Origin: Neurospora intermedia
Lineage: Eukaryota > Ascomycota > Sordariomycetes > Sordariales > Sordariaceae
NCBI GenBank assembly: GCA_037102815.1
Contig: BTPP01000012.1
Location: forward strand, 124,001-188,000
Length of the DNA stretch: 64,000 nucleotides
Reading direction: 5' to 3'
Positions 32,288 to 43,554 of the stretch are shown one piece after another. The translations under genes and the position numbers were made by a program. The notes under the pieces were generated by a model. It was not told the origin of the DNA. It saw only the letters and a list, made by a program, of their open reading frames with translations, and did no database searches. The first letter of the stretch is position 1; every line of letters begins with the position of its first letter.

Positions 32288-35140
32288 GGCAAAAGCTTGG
32301 AGAGGGTGAAATGCGATGTGACGAAGAACGTAGTTGTAAGGGTGGGTGATGGGTAAGAGAGGTAAGATGAAGACGGGGGAATGAGGTAATGGCTTGCTTG
32401 GCAGTGTTAAGTTGTTGGCGATGGGTGATGTGTGGTTGATGCACCGTGATGGCATTGTTCAAAGAGGACAAGACAGGACAGAGAGAGAGAGACAGTCCGC
32501 CACCCGTTCGTTGTTGGAAGGAGCTCCGTCGTTGTTACATCGATACTAGATAGATTGCTGTTTGTCGCTGATGGATGGAGACCATAAAAATACACTTATA
32601 AAATAAGGGATCATCATGGTCAACTCCACCACCTCTGCGTGATCGTCCCATCATTGACCAGCCAAGCAGTCCTGACATGGCTTGCTCGTTCAGGGTTCGG
32701 TCTCCATCTTGTTACGTCGTGGGAGCAAAGTGGGCAGCCAAGGCGCGCAAGTGAGGCTGGTTGGTGATGGAGAGATAAATGAAGAGGGATATGATTTGCA
32801 GCAAAGGGCTGTGTGTCGAGCCGAGCCGCCCAGTCATGTGAGATCTCGTTGGGAGGGGAAAGGATGTGGAGGGACCAAGATGGGAAGGATAGCTGAGACA
32901 GACAGACAGACAGACAGACAGACAGCGAAGCGAGGACTGAGGTCACGTTCGGTTCGTTACACGACACAACCTCACAACTTGCACAACTCTGTTCAGTTGT
33001 CTTGTTGCACAATTGGAGGTTATCAGTGAGGCGGTCTGGGGTACGAAGATACTTACAGTAGTACGTACCTCTTCCAAGGCAAAAAGGTGCACGGACATCT
33101 ACACTACGCGGCAGGCAAGTATGCCGGTAGTCAGCTGACCGAGACGGGAGCTGCAAGAGGAAGGGGTGGGAAAAATCAAAGAGGCCCACGAACATGCCAC
33201 ATCATTGGCTGATGCAGATAAAGGGCGTCAAGAAACGAACAGCGTACCAACGCAGGGGTGTAAGATTTCCGCAAGCGAAACGGAAAGTGCGAAAGTGGGG
33301 AAGCCCAGCAATGAGTGGAGCCGTTCCAACACGGGATTCAACGCGATTCAGTCGGTTCAGAGTTTTGCTGGAATCTACCGCCCGGCCTCACCGGGGACGG
33401 ACAAGAAATCGAGATGTACTTGGTGGTCAGGGCTCTGACGGGGGCACGAGCCATCTAGATTCCTTCCGTCATTCTCAACGGCGGCGGCACAGGAGTGTGA
33501 AAAAAATATCACTAACAGCTGGCTTACTTCCATAGAAAAGCGTACTGTTAGTGCTGCTGGCTAGGCACACGCCATTCCTAACCACTTTTGGCTCGGTGAC
33601 ATTCTTGGAGTTTGGACCGCGTTCCGAGTGGAGACGGCCAACGCGGGCTTAAGGTATGGACGTAACTGGGCACCCGTAACTGAGGTGGCTCCCGTCGAGG
33701 TTCCGTCCTCCGGGGAAAAAAAGCGAGGCGGGCGGGTTGCCTGCCACCCTTTTCCGAGTGTTTTTTTGTGAACAAGAGGGCAAACCGCCCGCCCTAGAAA
33801 CGCTCAGTTCCAGTCTGCCAGTCTAACCGGATTCGGAGCTATGAGATGTTCCGCAAGAAAACTGGAAAAAACTGCCCCGGGCCCGGGCTTCCATCCTTCT
33901 TCTGCCCCAGAACCAACAAGCCAATGAAATACTCTGGAACGGCTATGGCCCGCTTTATCCTCCGGAACGCCAATTGGAGATCGAGCAGGCGATTGCCGCA
34001 CCCCGGCGTTACTTGGCGGTTCCTGGCGCGATGTACCTGAGCAACTTTGTACCTTTGTACCTAGTCCAATCGATGCCCTGGCTGCCGCGGCCTGTGCTGC
34101 CGGCAACGAGTGGGATACGTACACACTGTTGTCGGTCGGTCATGGCGTCCTGACCAATAGCCAAGAGGAGCTGGCAGATGCTGGCAAGTGACTTCAAGCC
34201 CTCTCCCGTCCGTGCCAGCCGGCGGCTGTGCGCCTGTCAGCTCGATTCGGTCGCCTTGTCAAGTTCAAGTTCCTTTCTGTCTGCCTTTCTCGTGCCATGC
34301 ACACAGTCTCGCCAGTCTCTTGCAGTCGCAGTCTCGCGCCTCCAGCTTCCCACACACATTTGCGCTTCCACACAATCCCGTCGTCTACAACTGAATGGCA
34401 CGTCCACCACCACCACCACGATGGCCTGGGGTCTGAGGTCTCGCCGGTCCCCGTCTTCTGCCTCTCTTTTTGCTTGCTCTCTCCACATTTCGCCGCCTGC
34501 ATCCCGTCCTGTCCCCATCCCCATCCCCATCCATCCCCATCCCTCTCACGGTACCTCAGCTACCTACTGCCATGTACTTCACTTTTGTCCTTCCTCTTCC
34601 ATCGCTTCCACTGCTGTGATCTGATTGTCCTCGGATCCCCGTTCCTCTCTCCATTCTTTTTTTTTCTACACACCCACACTTCCTCCTCTTCTTCCGTCCC
34701 ATCCTCTCCCTCTCTTTCCTTCCTCACCACTCTCACTTATATCTACCTCGACCCTCTTCCACCAACACCATCCTTCCTGATCACGAGGCTCCTCCAAACG
34801 ATATAAGACCTTCCTCCATCCTCTTCCTCCTCGTCGTCTCTTAACCATCCTTACTCTGGCTTGTACCAAACCAACCTTGGCGCCAGCTTATACCATCACT
34901 TACACACCTTACCTCGTGGGACGTTCAAGTCCTCATCTCCCAATCACGACATCACATCCTCCCTCTTCTGGCCAACTACATCGATACCCTCCGGCCAATT
35001 CCTTCTTCTAGACACTGCCGTCTACTACACCCAAAATCACTAGCACCGCGCGTCTGATCTGACCAGTGTCGGATCACCTGCGACTTACACGCCCTCGCCT
35101 TACACATTTACCGAGTGCTAAACAGATACCACCACCCATC
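32288..35140. other. Intergenic region with tetranucleotide repeat and CT-rich leader
   Basis: 2.85 kb. It contains a GACA repeat (32897-32924) and a CT-rich stretch from about 34550 to 34900 typical of a transcribed fungal leader of the next gene. A 191-codon minus-strand frame (32620-33195) is partly created by the GACA repeat. No gene is supported. Confidence 0.6.
32897..32924 (+). repeat. GACA tetranucleotide repeat, about seven units
   Basis: Tandem GACA (written ACAG/GACA) in intergenic DNA. On the opposite strand it encodes a Ser-Val-Cys-Leu-like repeat in an otherwise unsupported open frame. Confidence 0.85.
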
Positions 35141-36055
35141 ATGCCGTCTTTCGACCGCTACTACGCCTCGTCGCCCGTCGTCGCCATGCCAGCACAGGTT
35201 GCCCACAACTTTTCGTTTGGCAAGTCCTACCTGGACCAACAAGCCTCGCTCAGCCAGCACGTCTCGTGGCCGCAACTCCTCCGCAACTGCTCCGCGGCCG
35301 GCCGCAAACGCTCGCGCGATGAAGCCGCCGTCAACCTCGATCCTCCCGAGAAGATTGCTGAGCCCGTCATCCAGGAGTCGGAAGACGAATGGGTCTACGG
35401 CCCTGGAATGACTCTCATCAGAAAGACTGGCGGATATGTCGCAGATGCCAGCAGCCAATCCGGCACCTGGGTCGATGAGAAGGCTGCCGCCGAAACAGCA
35501 CGCAAGTCGGAAGAGGCTCTCAGCCTGCAGCAACAAATGTCCCAAGATAGACCATCCTTGCGCAGCCACAAATCGCAACGGCTCGATGTTCGCTCCTCCA
35601 ACAGCAATCCCACCAGTCGCGGCGGCAGCCCCTTGCGCGACACAAGCAACCCAATGACCGCCTCATCGGATTCGTTGGCTGGCCCAATCGTTGACGACTT
35701 CACCGTTCACCTCGGCATCGGGTGGGCCCGAATCGGCGAAAACATCCAAGTCGCAGCTCGTGGTTGGGCGCGCTACATTGAAAACCACTACCCCGTCACC
35801 AATGCCAAGATCCTATTGGAAAGTCGTGGCCTGCAGGCGTACCTGGTTGAGGCTACCGAAGGGTACTTTTTATTCGCCGAGAACCTTCGTCAAGGGCGAC
35901 TTGTCAGCAAGACTGCCGACGGCATGCTGCAAAATCTCAAGGGAACACCGCCTGTTTTTGATGGCCCTGTCACCATGGATGCGTCTGAAACGACCAGGCC
36001 CTCCAACGCTGGCCCATCCATCTTCGATGTTGCCAGCGAGATGGACATGAGCTAG
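35141..36055 (+). CDS. Conserved-looking fungal protein of unknown function
   Basis: A single exon of 304 residues, starting MPSFDRYYASSPVVAMPAQV; TAG at 36053-36055. The ATG context is ATCATGC after a CT-rich leader. Two blocks look structured: residues about 20-90 (FSFGKSYLDQQASLSQHVSW, NCSAAGRKRSRDEAAVNLD, DEWVYGPGMTLI) and about 185-275 (FTVHLGIGWARIGENIQVAA, RGWARYIENHYPV, YFLFAENLRQGRL). A Ser/Asn-rich linker joins them. The blocks recall hypothetical proteins widespread in Pezizomycotina. I know no function. KRSRDE could be part of a nuclear targeting signal, which is inference. Confidence 0.8.
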   Translation: MPSFDRYYASSPVVAMPAQVAHNFSFGKSYLDQQASLSQHVSWPQLLRNCSAAGRKRSRDEAAVNLDPPEKIAEPVIQESEDEWVYGPGMTLIRKTGGYVADASSQSGTWVDEKAAAETARKSEEALSLQQQMSQDRPSLRSHKSQRLDVRSSNSNPTSRGGSPLRDTSNPMTASSDSLAGPIVDDFTVHLGIGWARIGENIQVAARGWARYIENHYPVTNAKILLESRGLQAYLVEATEGYFLFAENLRQGRLVSKTADGMLQNLKGTPPVFDGPVTMDASETTRPSNAGPSIFDVASEMDMS

Positions 36056-37818
36056 AGCGTCGCATCAAACAAAGCGTTCTTCTTTCAATTTCGAATTCGG
36101 GGTGTTCTTCTGTGGTTGGTTGGCGTTAAAGGGGACTGGGCGACATGCGTTACGGGCGTTGATTGGCGAACGACAAAAAGAGGTCACGAACTGAATGGCC
36201 ACAGTGTGGCTTAACGACTCTGCCAGCGATTCGATTTTTCCTGCGAATCTTTTGATCAATATCTTTCATCAGAACTGACTTTCAATGGCTTTATTTATCA
36301 TTTACGCAAACAGTTTACGAGGTTATTTTTTTTTTTTTTCCCTTTCAATAATGTGTCTCCGGTTCAACTCTTTTTCTGATTCCCGACAAACGATTCGGCG
36401 GTAAATTCGGGGTACTTTCTGGGGGTTTTAGGGAATGAGCGGGCAACATAAGCGAACGCGCAACGCCAATGCAAAGTGTATCGATCTGTAAGAATAGAAG
36501 TTTAAAACAAATGAAGTCATGATCAAGCCCAGCAAGCAAACAAGCAAGGTCGTCGTGATTGGTTTCTTGGTTGTTTATGCAAAGTAAAAGCTAGAGAAAT
36601 TATTTGGCGGAAAAGTCCAGGCGGTGAGTACGATAAGACAAGCGAGCGGATCCCAAGACTGGGGGCTCGAGGTTTTTCTTCAATCAGAGCTTCAAGATGC
36701 CAAGTGAAGTTTAATTGCCCTCGCTGTCTCCGTGAGGGCGATGCATCCACAGTTGTCGTCAGTGGTCTTGCCCTGGGCAGTGCCATCCAACCGGCTCTCG
36801 CGTCATTGAAAGACAAGTGTAGGTCCCTATTTGAAGCTCGGTACCTAGGTAGGTACTAATATGTGATTGTAAACGATGAAAATGTCGTGGTAAAACCAGT
36901 GAATGACTACTTAAAGGACTTGATGATCTTTGCGTGTCCTCTGCTCTCATCCCCCGTCTCCTGTGCAGTGCGTGTGTTCGGCGGATCAGGATCAGGATGC
37001 CAAGACGACCACGGCGCGATGAAGTTCAGCCCGCCACGAGCTGTGATTCTTTGCTTCGAACTGAAGCGATTGACAGCCTCCGGAGGCAGCTTTAATTCGA
37101 TGGAAAAGACTTGATGAGATGCGATGATGGGCGTGCTTTTTGATGTTGCCGAGGACAACCCTACCTACCTCCCGCTATACTTTCAGATCCCAGTCAAATA
37201 CTTTGTCAGTTAGTGCACTATTAGTTTCCCATACTATCATGTGCTGTCCAAGTTAGTCTGATATTGACTGCTTGCAACTCGATGCTTATTCTATCGCAAC
37301 CTTTTACGCGCTGCCTGTGAACGCGGGACGGAACAATGCAGTGACACCTTCCTGTGCACCGAACAAAGAACAAACAGACAGACAGTCTTTTTCCCCCTCC
37401 CTCACTTCCATCTTCTTTTACGGCCCTCCCTCTAGCCCTTCAGAAGTATCAGTTCTCGTTTTTTTATTTCTTGCCTCTCTCGGCCGGAAGCAGCAAGAAG
37501 GTTGGATGAATGAACTTGTCTCAAAGAACCTGGACTCGAGAGGATGCGGGTAACCACACGTTTTCTTCGAGGACATCATCATTCAGTGTCAGGAGAAATA
37601 CCCAGAGGTCGTTGGTCCTGATGATTGACAAAGGAGAAAAGGGGTTGTTGGAGGGCCGAGACCTGTTAATTGCAAGGCCAGCACAAACTGATGACGAGAC
37701 TAACAATTCAAAGTCGCAGTCAACTCACTCAGGTCAGGCACCTCCCTAGGTGTGCATACATAGTAGGGTTGTAGTGTACGAGTCATCACTTCTACTAACT
37801 AACTACCCATGCTACCTC

Positions 37819-37857
37819 TATGCTATGTTATGCTATGCTACATATGCTATGCTATGC
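37819..37857 (+). repeat. CTATG-like pentamer repeat
   Basis: Imperfect tandem TATGC/CTATG units directly after the octamer at 37813-37820. Confidence 0.75.
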
Positions 37858-39567
37858 AAATCAACGGAGGGTTTCTCCTCCGTCTTTCAATTGACCAGAA
37901 ATCCAAAGAATAGGCAGACGATAAAAAGTAGAGAACCCCAAAACTAGAGGTACCCTGAGAGAGCTTCGAAAGCAGGGGCAAAGAGCCAGTTTCTGTGTAC
38001 CACGTCAACAAGGCTGTATAAGCCAGTTATGTAGCTCCTGCTGTGCTGACTGGAGCCAATCACGGTAAGGCCAACATGAAGAGACAGGAACAGAAACAAC
38101 CAATTTGATGGGCTCGAAGATACCTCTACCTGAAGAAAACGCGACTAGGTGGGGGCAAATTCGATCTAATGAAAAAAAAGCTACAGGTCGCGAGGTGAGG
38201 CAATGCTCACGACATTGTCGGTTGCCAAGCGCTATGCGCGGTGTGGTCAAGCGCTGCAGGTTGCCTGCCTCCATGTCGTCTTGTATTGGCCCAGAGCTTG
38301 ACTGTTTTCGTGTTGGATGTCAACAATAACAAAGAAAAAGAAAACAGGTCGAAACAGAGGGATCATGCATAGGCAGAATGGAATCCTTTGTCTGGCTTCG
38401 AGGTTTCTTGAACAAGGGAAGACTTGCATCAACAGCTGCCCCACCTTTTCAGGACCAACCGGTCGAGTGAAACAACAGCAAACCTCATGGCATCATCATA
38501 GAAGATTGGTTTTCTTTTCTATTTAAAATTGCATACCTGGTACTTGATCTCGAATGCATTTCTGCAGCCGACGACTTTGCGGGTGAAAGAGTTTCGATTT
38601 CTATGATGTACCTCTATCCTATACCCTCGCCAATCGTTTGAGGTTGTCATCCGCTTGCCGACCACTCACACCAAAGACAACAAGACGACCACGACGACTT
38701 GGAACCACTTCGAACCATTCCATCGACTCTGATTGCATGTGGCCAGCCCCTGGCGACTAAAGAAACCAAGCTTATCGCGGCGGTCTTTCTGTCAATCGTA
38801 TTCGCAGCAGCAGCATTGGAAATCTCGCCTGTCATTTTGAGTGGCTCGAGAGTGTGTTGCAGCAACACACCACCACCACCATCACCACTTGGGCTACGAA
38901 TAACTTTGGTAGTGGGTGGTGTTTCCCCTGTGGTTCTCTGTGGCGATATCGCCATCAATCGCCATCCACCGTCGTCGACGACCTCGACTACCAACAGGAC
39001 TCACACGACGACAAGCTAGTCTACAGCTGGCACAGCCTCGACCGGAGATCACAAGCCTTGACAAGTTCAGCTGTTCACTAGTAGTGGCCTCTGTGGCCGT
39101 GCCGGTGCCGGGTGTTGGGTAACTGGGCTGAAAGAAGCTTCCATTATTCAGGTTTTTTTTTCCCCTACGAATCGAACTAAACGCAGGGGTGTCTTCCAAG
39201 AAAAAAACGGAATATCTGAACTGCCCGTCCCTTGAGATTTCTTTCTCTTTGTCGTTGAACCGCCTCTTGAGAGATTGAGGTCTGTCTGTAAAAAGCACCG
39301 CGCTCATCTACTTGATTCACCTGAACACTCACTAGATTGGCGATATCGGTCTGGATGCAACGTCGTTGTGCCGGGCGGTACTGTACCTGATCCGGTTCCT
39401 GTTTCTAGGTCTTGATCCTGTCTGAGACTGTGCCTCTGCTTGCAGGTCTTGTCTTCTCCCTTCCCGTTATTGATCTTGTCCCTGCAGCTCTTTTTCTAAA
39501 CCTTCACTCCCTTGCAAATTCTTTGCATGACTTTATTCTACCATTTTTTGTGAAGCAGAATACGAGA

Positions 39568-39573
39568 CGACAT

Positions 39574-39605
<32 letters not shown>

Positions 39606-39615
39606 GCGGCGGCGA
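39568..39615 (+). repeat. Trinucleotide array GAC/CGA then GGC
   Basis: Tandem ACG/CGA trinucleotides pass into seven or so CGG units. Non-coding as far as can be judged, about 0.8 kb upstream of the BTB gene. Confidence 0.85.
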
Positions 39616-40404
39616 GACGAACTGAAGCAAGAGAGAGAGAGGAATTACAAGACGCATCATATCGCAACGCAACGCGTACAACCGCATACACACACAAACA
39701 AACACACACACACACCTTATTCTCAAAAACAAAAGCTGTACAGACAGACGGCGGACCAGAACGAACTCTCCAGTCTGTGTCACTCTACGAGACCCAGCTG
39801 CCCGCGATTGCGACGAGAGAAACCAGCCTCCTTCCTGCCGGCCTGCATTGATGCATGCGTCTGACGCTCGCAGCTTCCAGTCGCAGCAGCAGCATTGACC
39901 CCTCAGACAGCTTCAACAGCTAAGAACCCAACCACCCACAGCAGGCGACGGCCCGGCAGCCAGCTGTCCATCCATTCATCGTCCCGACCAATTCGAGAAC
40001 TCACCACTCACAAGTTGAAGCCAAGAAAGTGAAGCGGGACGGCGACGAGGGGATTGACGACAAGGAATAAAGTGAGGCAGCCCAGCCCAGTGTAGGCCAA
40101 GAAAGAGGGTTGAGGGAAAAAAAGAGAAAAGAAGAAGAAAAGAGTAAAAGAAGAGTTAATTTCTGAAGAAACAGAAGGAAATCGAATCCAAGTTCAGGAA
40201 ACAAGTAAAACCTCAAAGGGCAACTGGGGTTCACAACCAACGACGGGAGTGTTGCGCTTCCCTTCCAACAGTGGCGCGCATCCACTGAACTGACGCCAGG
40301 GCATCTTCCCCTCCATCGCCCGGGTCAGGCCACATTCGGACAGCGCATCAGATACACTCCGCTCCGCTCCATATTGCGACACTCGACAACAAAACAAACA
40401 TTCC

Positions 40405-42483
40405 ATGGTTGCGCAATACGGGCCCGGGCCCGGCCCTGGTGTTGGCTCACTTGGGGTGGGCGGCGGCGTCAGCGACCGGGATGTGTCCATGTTGGCGTTG
40501 CGGGGACCATCCTCGGTCGTGGGCGGCGCTGGTGGCACCGGCGTGCGGGCGACATACCGGGACAGCTACAGCCACCACGGCCACGGCCACGGTCACCACA
40601 GCAGTAACAACAGCAACTTTAGCTCGTCCACCCCGTACGTCTCGTCGCGAGCTCGAAGATACAACCGCTCCCACGCCGGCGGCGCTTCCTTCATCCCGCA
40701 AAACGAATTCCCTGTTTTCAGCCATAGCGGCGATGTCGAGATCGTTGTGCGCGTCCCCTGCGGACTCGAGAACCGATACCTACTGCATCGACACATTTTG
40801 ACGAGATGTTCGGGTTTCTTTGAAGCCAGCACCAGCCAGGAATGGTCGCGCGCCCAGACGGTTCCAGGAGGTGGAGGAGGAGGAGGAGGAGGAGGAGGAG
40901 GAGGAGGAGGAGTAATACCAGAGTTGCCCGCGCCGGGCGGCGCATCCAAGGGTGGGAGCGGCGGGAACGGGGCAGGAGGACCAGAAACGGGAACATTAGC
41001 AAGGGCGACGCAGGACTCAACAACCCCCAAAAAGCGATGGCGATACGAACTTGACACCGGCACCGACGACAACGACATTCCCATGCTAGTGCAAAAGGAC
41101 GAGTCTGCACCACTAGCACCACCACCAATACCACCTACACCTTCTGGCCCTCCAACAACCCAATCCTCCATCTTCGGCAACGGCTCAGGGTCAGGATCAG
41201 GGTCCTCGGGAGGCCGACACCGCAGCAACAGCCAAAAGTCCAACCACACCCAATCCAATTCCTTCTTCCGCTCTGTCGCCAACCTCTCGCTATCCCACTC
41301 TTCCCACCGTCAATCCCACCACCAGAACTCCCCCTCGGCAAGGGAAGAACCTCCTCAGGCAGACCTCGACCTCCTCCGCGACTACGACAACCTCTTCCGT
41401 ATCATGTACAACTACCCGCCCACCATCGACCCCATATCTTTGCCCGACGCCTACGTGCAATGCAAGTCTCTGCTGCAGCTCGCCGACCAGTACGATGCGC
41501 TAGCCGTCGTCGGGCCGCGGGTCGATCACCACTTGCTGCAGTTCCAGTCGCGGCTCTGGCGGCAAATAGCCAAATACCCCATCTCCTACCTGCGGCTGGG
41601 GTATTTAGCTAGGAGCAAGGTCATCTTCCAGGAGGCGCTGATTCACGTTGTAGGCCAGTGGCCCGCGGGCGAACGGTCGATAAGAGCAGCGATGCCCGAG
41701 TCAGTGGTGGATATCATTGAAGACAAAGTCGACGAGCTCGAAGAGGTCGTTTCACGCGTGGAAGCACGACTTTTTCGCTTAGGCGTCACCGGACGCGGAG
41801 GAGAGAGGGTAGGGCCGGGAAATGGTTACGTCGATTGGCTAGCCGTCAGTCTGTTTCGCGAATGGCTAGCAGAAAACACCTCCCCGCCTCCTTCTTCGGC
41901 CGAGTATACCTCCTCCTCCAATAAACACCACAACTCCGAACGATATAGTCGCAGCGGACATGGACATGGACACCGTTCCAGCAACAACAATGTCCCGGGA
42001 AACAGGGCCCGCCATAATAGCTCCAGCTCCGGATCAGCATCAGGTTCCAATTCCAACTCCAATTCCGGCCCCCGAGGCGACCCGTACGCAGCAGCAGTAA
42101 CAACAACATCAGCAACAACGACTCCGAACCTCGCCACTTTAGGTCGCACTTTCCGTCTGTTGGGCGGTTCGCCCAAGGAGTACCTCACCTACGACGACTG
42201 CAAGCGCTTTCTGAAACTCTCGCCTGAGCTCTATAACCGCGATAATCTGCGGCGGTTCGAGAAGAGGATGGAAGAGCTGAAAGCCATGGCGAGAGAGGTG
42301 GTTCGGCCGTTGATGGGGAGTGGGCTGGAACTGGAGATATCCGGCGGCGGGGGCAGTGGGAATCCCGTAACGACAAAAGAGGGGAGGGGAGATGGAAGTG
42401 GTGGGAGTGGGGGCAGTATGCTGGGGTATTTGACTTGTACGACGGTCTATGATCGGGATTTACCTTGGATGAGTTATGAGTGA
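40405..42483 (+). CDS. BTB/POZ-like domain protein with low-complexity insert
   Basis: A single exon of 692 residues, starting at an ATG in the context TTCCATGG. The N-terminal 100 residues are Gly/His/Ser-rich. Residues about 100-148 (NEFPVFSHSGDVEIVVR, LLHRHILTRCSGFFEAS) look like the first strand and helices of a BTB fold. A further block at about 318-345 (DLLRDYDNLFRIMYNYPP) and 350-440 (CKSLLQLADQYDALAVV) look like its continuation. Between them are about 170 residues with a poly-Gly run (GGA codons, about 40870-40911), Thr/Pro and Asn/Ser stretches. The C-terminal part has another Ser/Asn/Gly-rich linker before a final helical segment. In fungi such proteins are mostly uncharacterised; BTB folds mediate dimerisation or Cul3 binding. 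No DNA-binding or MATH domain is seen. Confidence 0.8.
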   Translation: MVAQYGPGPGPGVGSLGVGGGVSDRDVSMLALRGPSSVVGGAGGTGVRATYRDSYSHHGHGHGHHSSNNSNFSSSTPYVSSRARRYNRSHAGGASFIPQNEFPVFSHSGDVEIVVRVPCGLENRYLLHRHILTRCSGFFEASTSQEWSRAQTVPGGGGGGGGGGGGGGGVIPELPAPGGASKGGSGGNGAGGPETGTLARATQDSTTPKKRWRYELDTGTDDNDIPMLVQKDESAPLAPPPIPPTPSGPPTTQSSIFGNGSGSGSGSSGGRHRSNSQKSNHTQSNSFFRSVANLSLSHSSHRQSHHQNSPSAREEPPQADLDLLRDYDNLFRIMYNYPPTIDPISLPDAYVQCKSLLQLADQYDALAVVGPRVDHHLLQFQSRLWRQIAKYPISYLRLGYLARSKVIFQEALIHVVGQWPAGERSIRAAMPESVVDIIEDKVDELEEVVSRVEARLFRLGVTGRGGERVGPGNGYVDWLAVSLFREWLAENTSPPPSSAEYTSSSNKHHNSERYSRSGHGHGHRSSNNNVPGNRARHNSSSSGSASGSNSNSNSGPRGDPYAAAVTTTSATTTPNLATLGRTFRLLGGSPKEYLTYDDCKRFLKLSPELYNRDNLRRFEKRMEELKAMAREVVRPLMGSGLELEISGGGGSGNPVTTKEGRGDGSGGSGGSMLGYLTCTTVYDRDLPWMSYE

Positions 42484-43554
42484 TGGGACATGGTGAAGGG
42501 ACGAACGAGCGAATGAAGGAACGATGATTTGGAGATTAAGATGATGCTTTTCTGTGTTGTTTATTATATATATACCGGGCGCAGCGTTGGTTAGGGTATG
42601 GACGGAAGACGTAAGGATTTGGGCGGATGTTGGGATTTGGTTGGATGGATGTTTGGACAGAGAGACTTTGGCGTCTTTTCTTTATACCCCCTTTTTGTTT
42701 TCTGCTGTACTTTTCCAGTTCTGTTTTTCTATTCGCACAAAGACCAGCTTTTGTCTCTTACCTCATTTTTGGCATCTATGTTGAACGATATATGATGGAT
42801 GGCATATACGTGTCAGAGTTGGAACAGACGACATAATGAGGGCATGTTGTTCAAGTATATAGCTCCCTAGTTAAAAGCATTCTGAATGAATGTGAGGATA
42901 CCCCATACTCCAAAGCATGTCAAATGATATACGCTGCTAACTGATATGGTGAAGGATGCCGGCTCTTTTCTCGTCGTTTTGATGCCCAGGGTGAGTCCCA
43001 TGATCCACCCAAGCTGTATTTGCTCTGCTTTGTGGATTGAGATGCTCGACAACAAAGTTGAGCAAACAGAAGTATTGTCGAACACCTAAAGTCCGAAAGT
43101 TATCGGTAGGACGAGTCATTGATCATCGGAGTTAACCATTTTATATGTCCGTAGCAAGTGGGGAGAGGGGAAGAGGGGCTCTCCAGCAGTCAGTCTTGTG
43201 TATATCCCGTCACTTCCGTGAACCTTCAACTTCTTCATATAAAGTATAAATATCTTCCTTCTATCAAGGTGAAAACAACAATCAGGCCATTTAAATATTC
43301 CTGAGATACATCTTTCACAGATAAGTTCAAGTGATCTTCAAAAGCCATATGAACGATCAACTTCCGAAATCCCCACGGTCTTCATATACGTCATCGATAC
43401 TTTCCAATCCTTCACCACAATATTACCTCCATTACTACCACACCCACCACACATTCAACCATCTCAAAACCTCACCTCTCACTTGCCTACTCAACAAAAT
43501 CAACTAACAACCTGCCAGCTTACCTCACTTTACCTCACCAACCTAACCACCACC
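42484..43554. other. Spacer between BTB and SDR genes
   Basis: 1.07 kb. A 3' flank followed by an AT-richer promoter. The last 100 bases before the SDR ATG are a C/A-rich leader with CACC and ACCTC repeats. No gene is supported. Confidence 0.65.

Larger units (their letters stand above)
36056..40404. other. Long intergenic region upstream of the BTB gene
   Basis: 4.3 kb with four octamers (37813, 37945, 38121, 38609), a CTATG repeat at about 37819-37856, a CGA/CGG coding-like microsatellite at 39568-39615 and a CA-rich tract at 39689-39716. The part from about 39.5 kb is probably leader or promoter of the BTB gene. Several frames of 90-150 codons exist on both strands but none shows conserved features. 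Confidence 0.6.

Noticed and set aside
32897-32924. Possible CRISPR-like or satellite array
   Set aside because: It is a simple GACA microsatellite with no spacers; no CRISPR is expected or seen in this nuclear fungal DNA.
32620-33195. 191-codon minus-strand ORF beginning with ATG
   Set aside because: Part of its length comes from the GACA repeat; the product is Cys/Ser/His-rich without a recognisable domain, and no splice or promoter context supports it.
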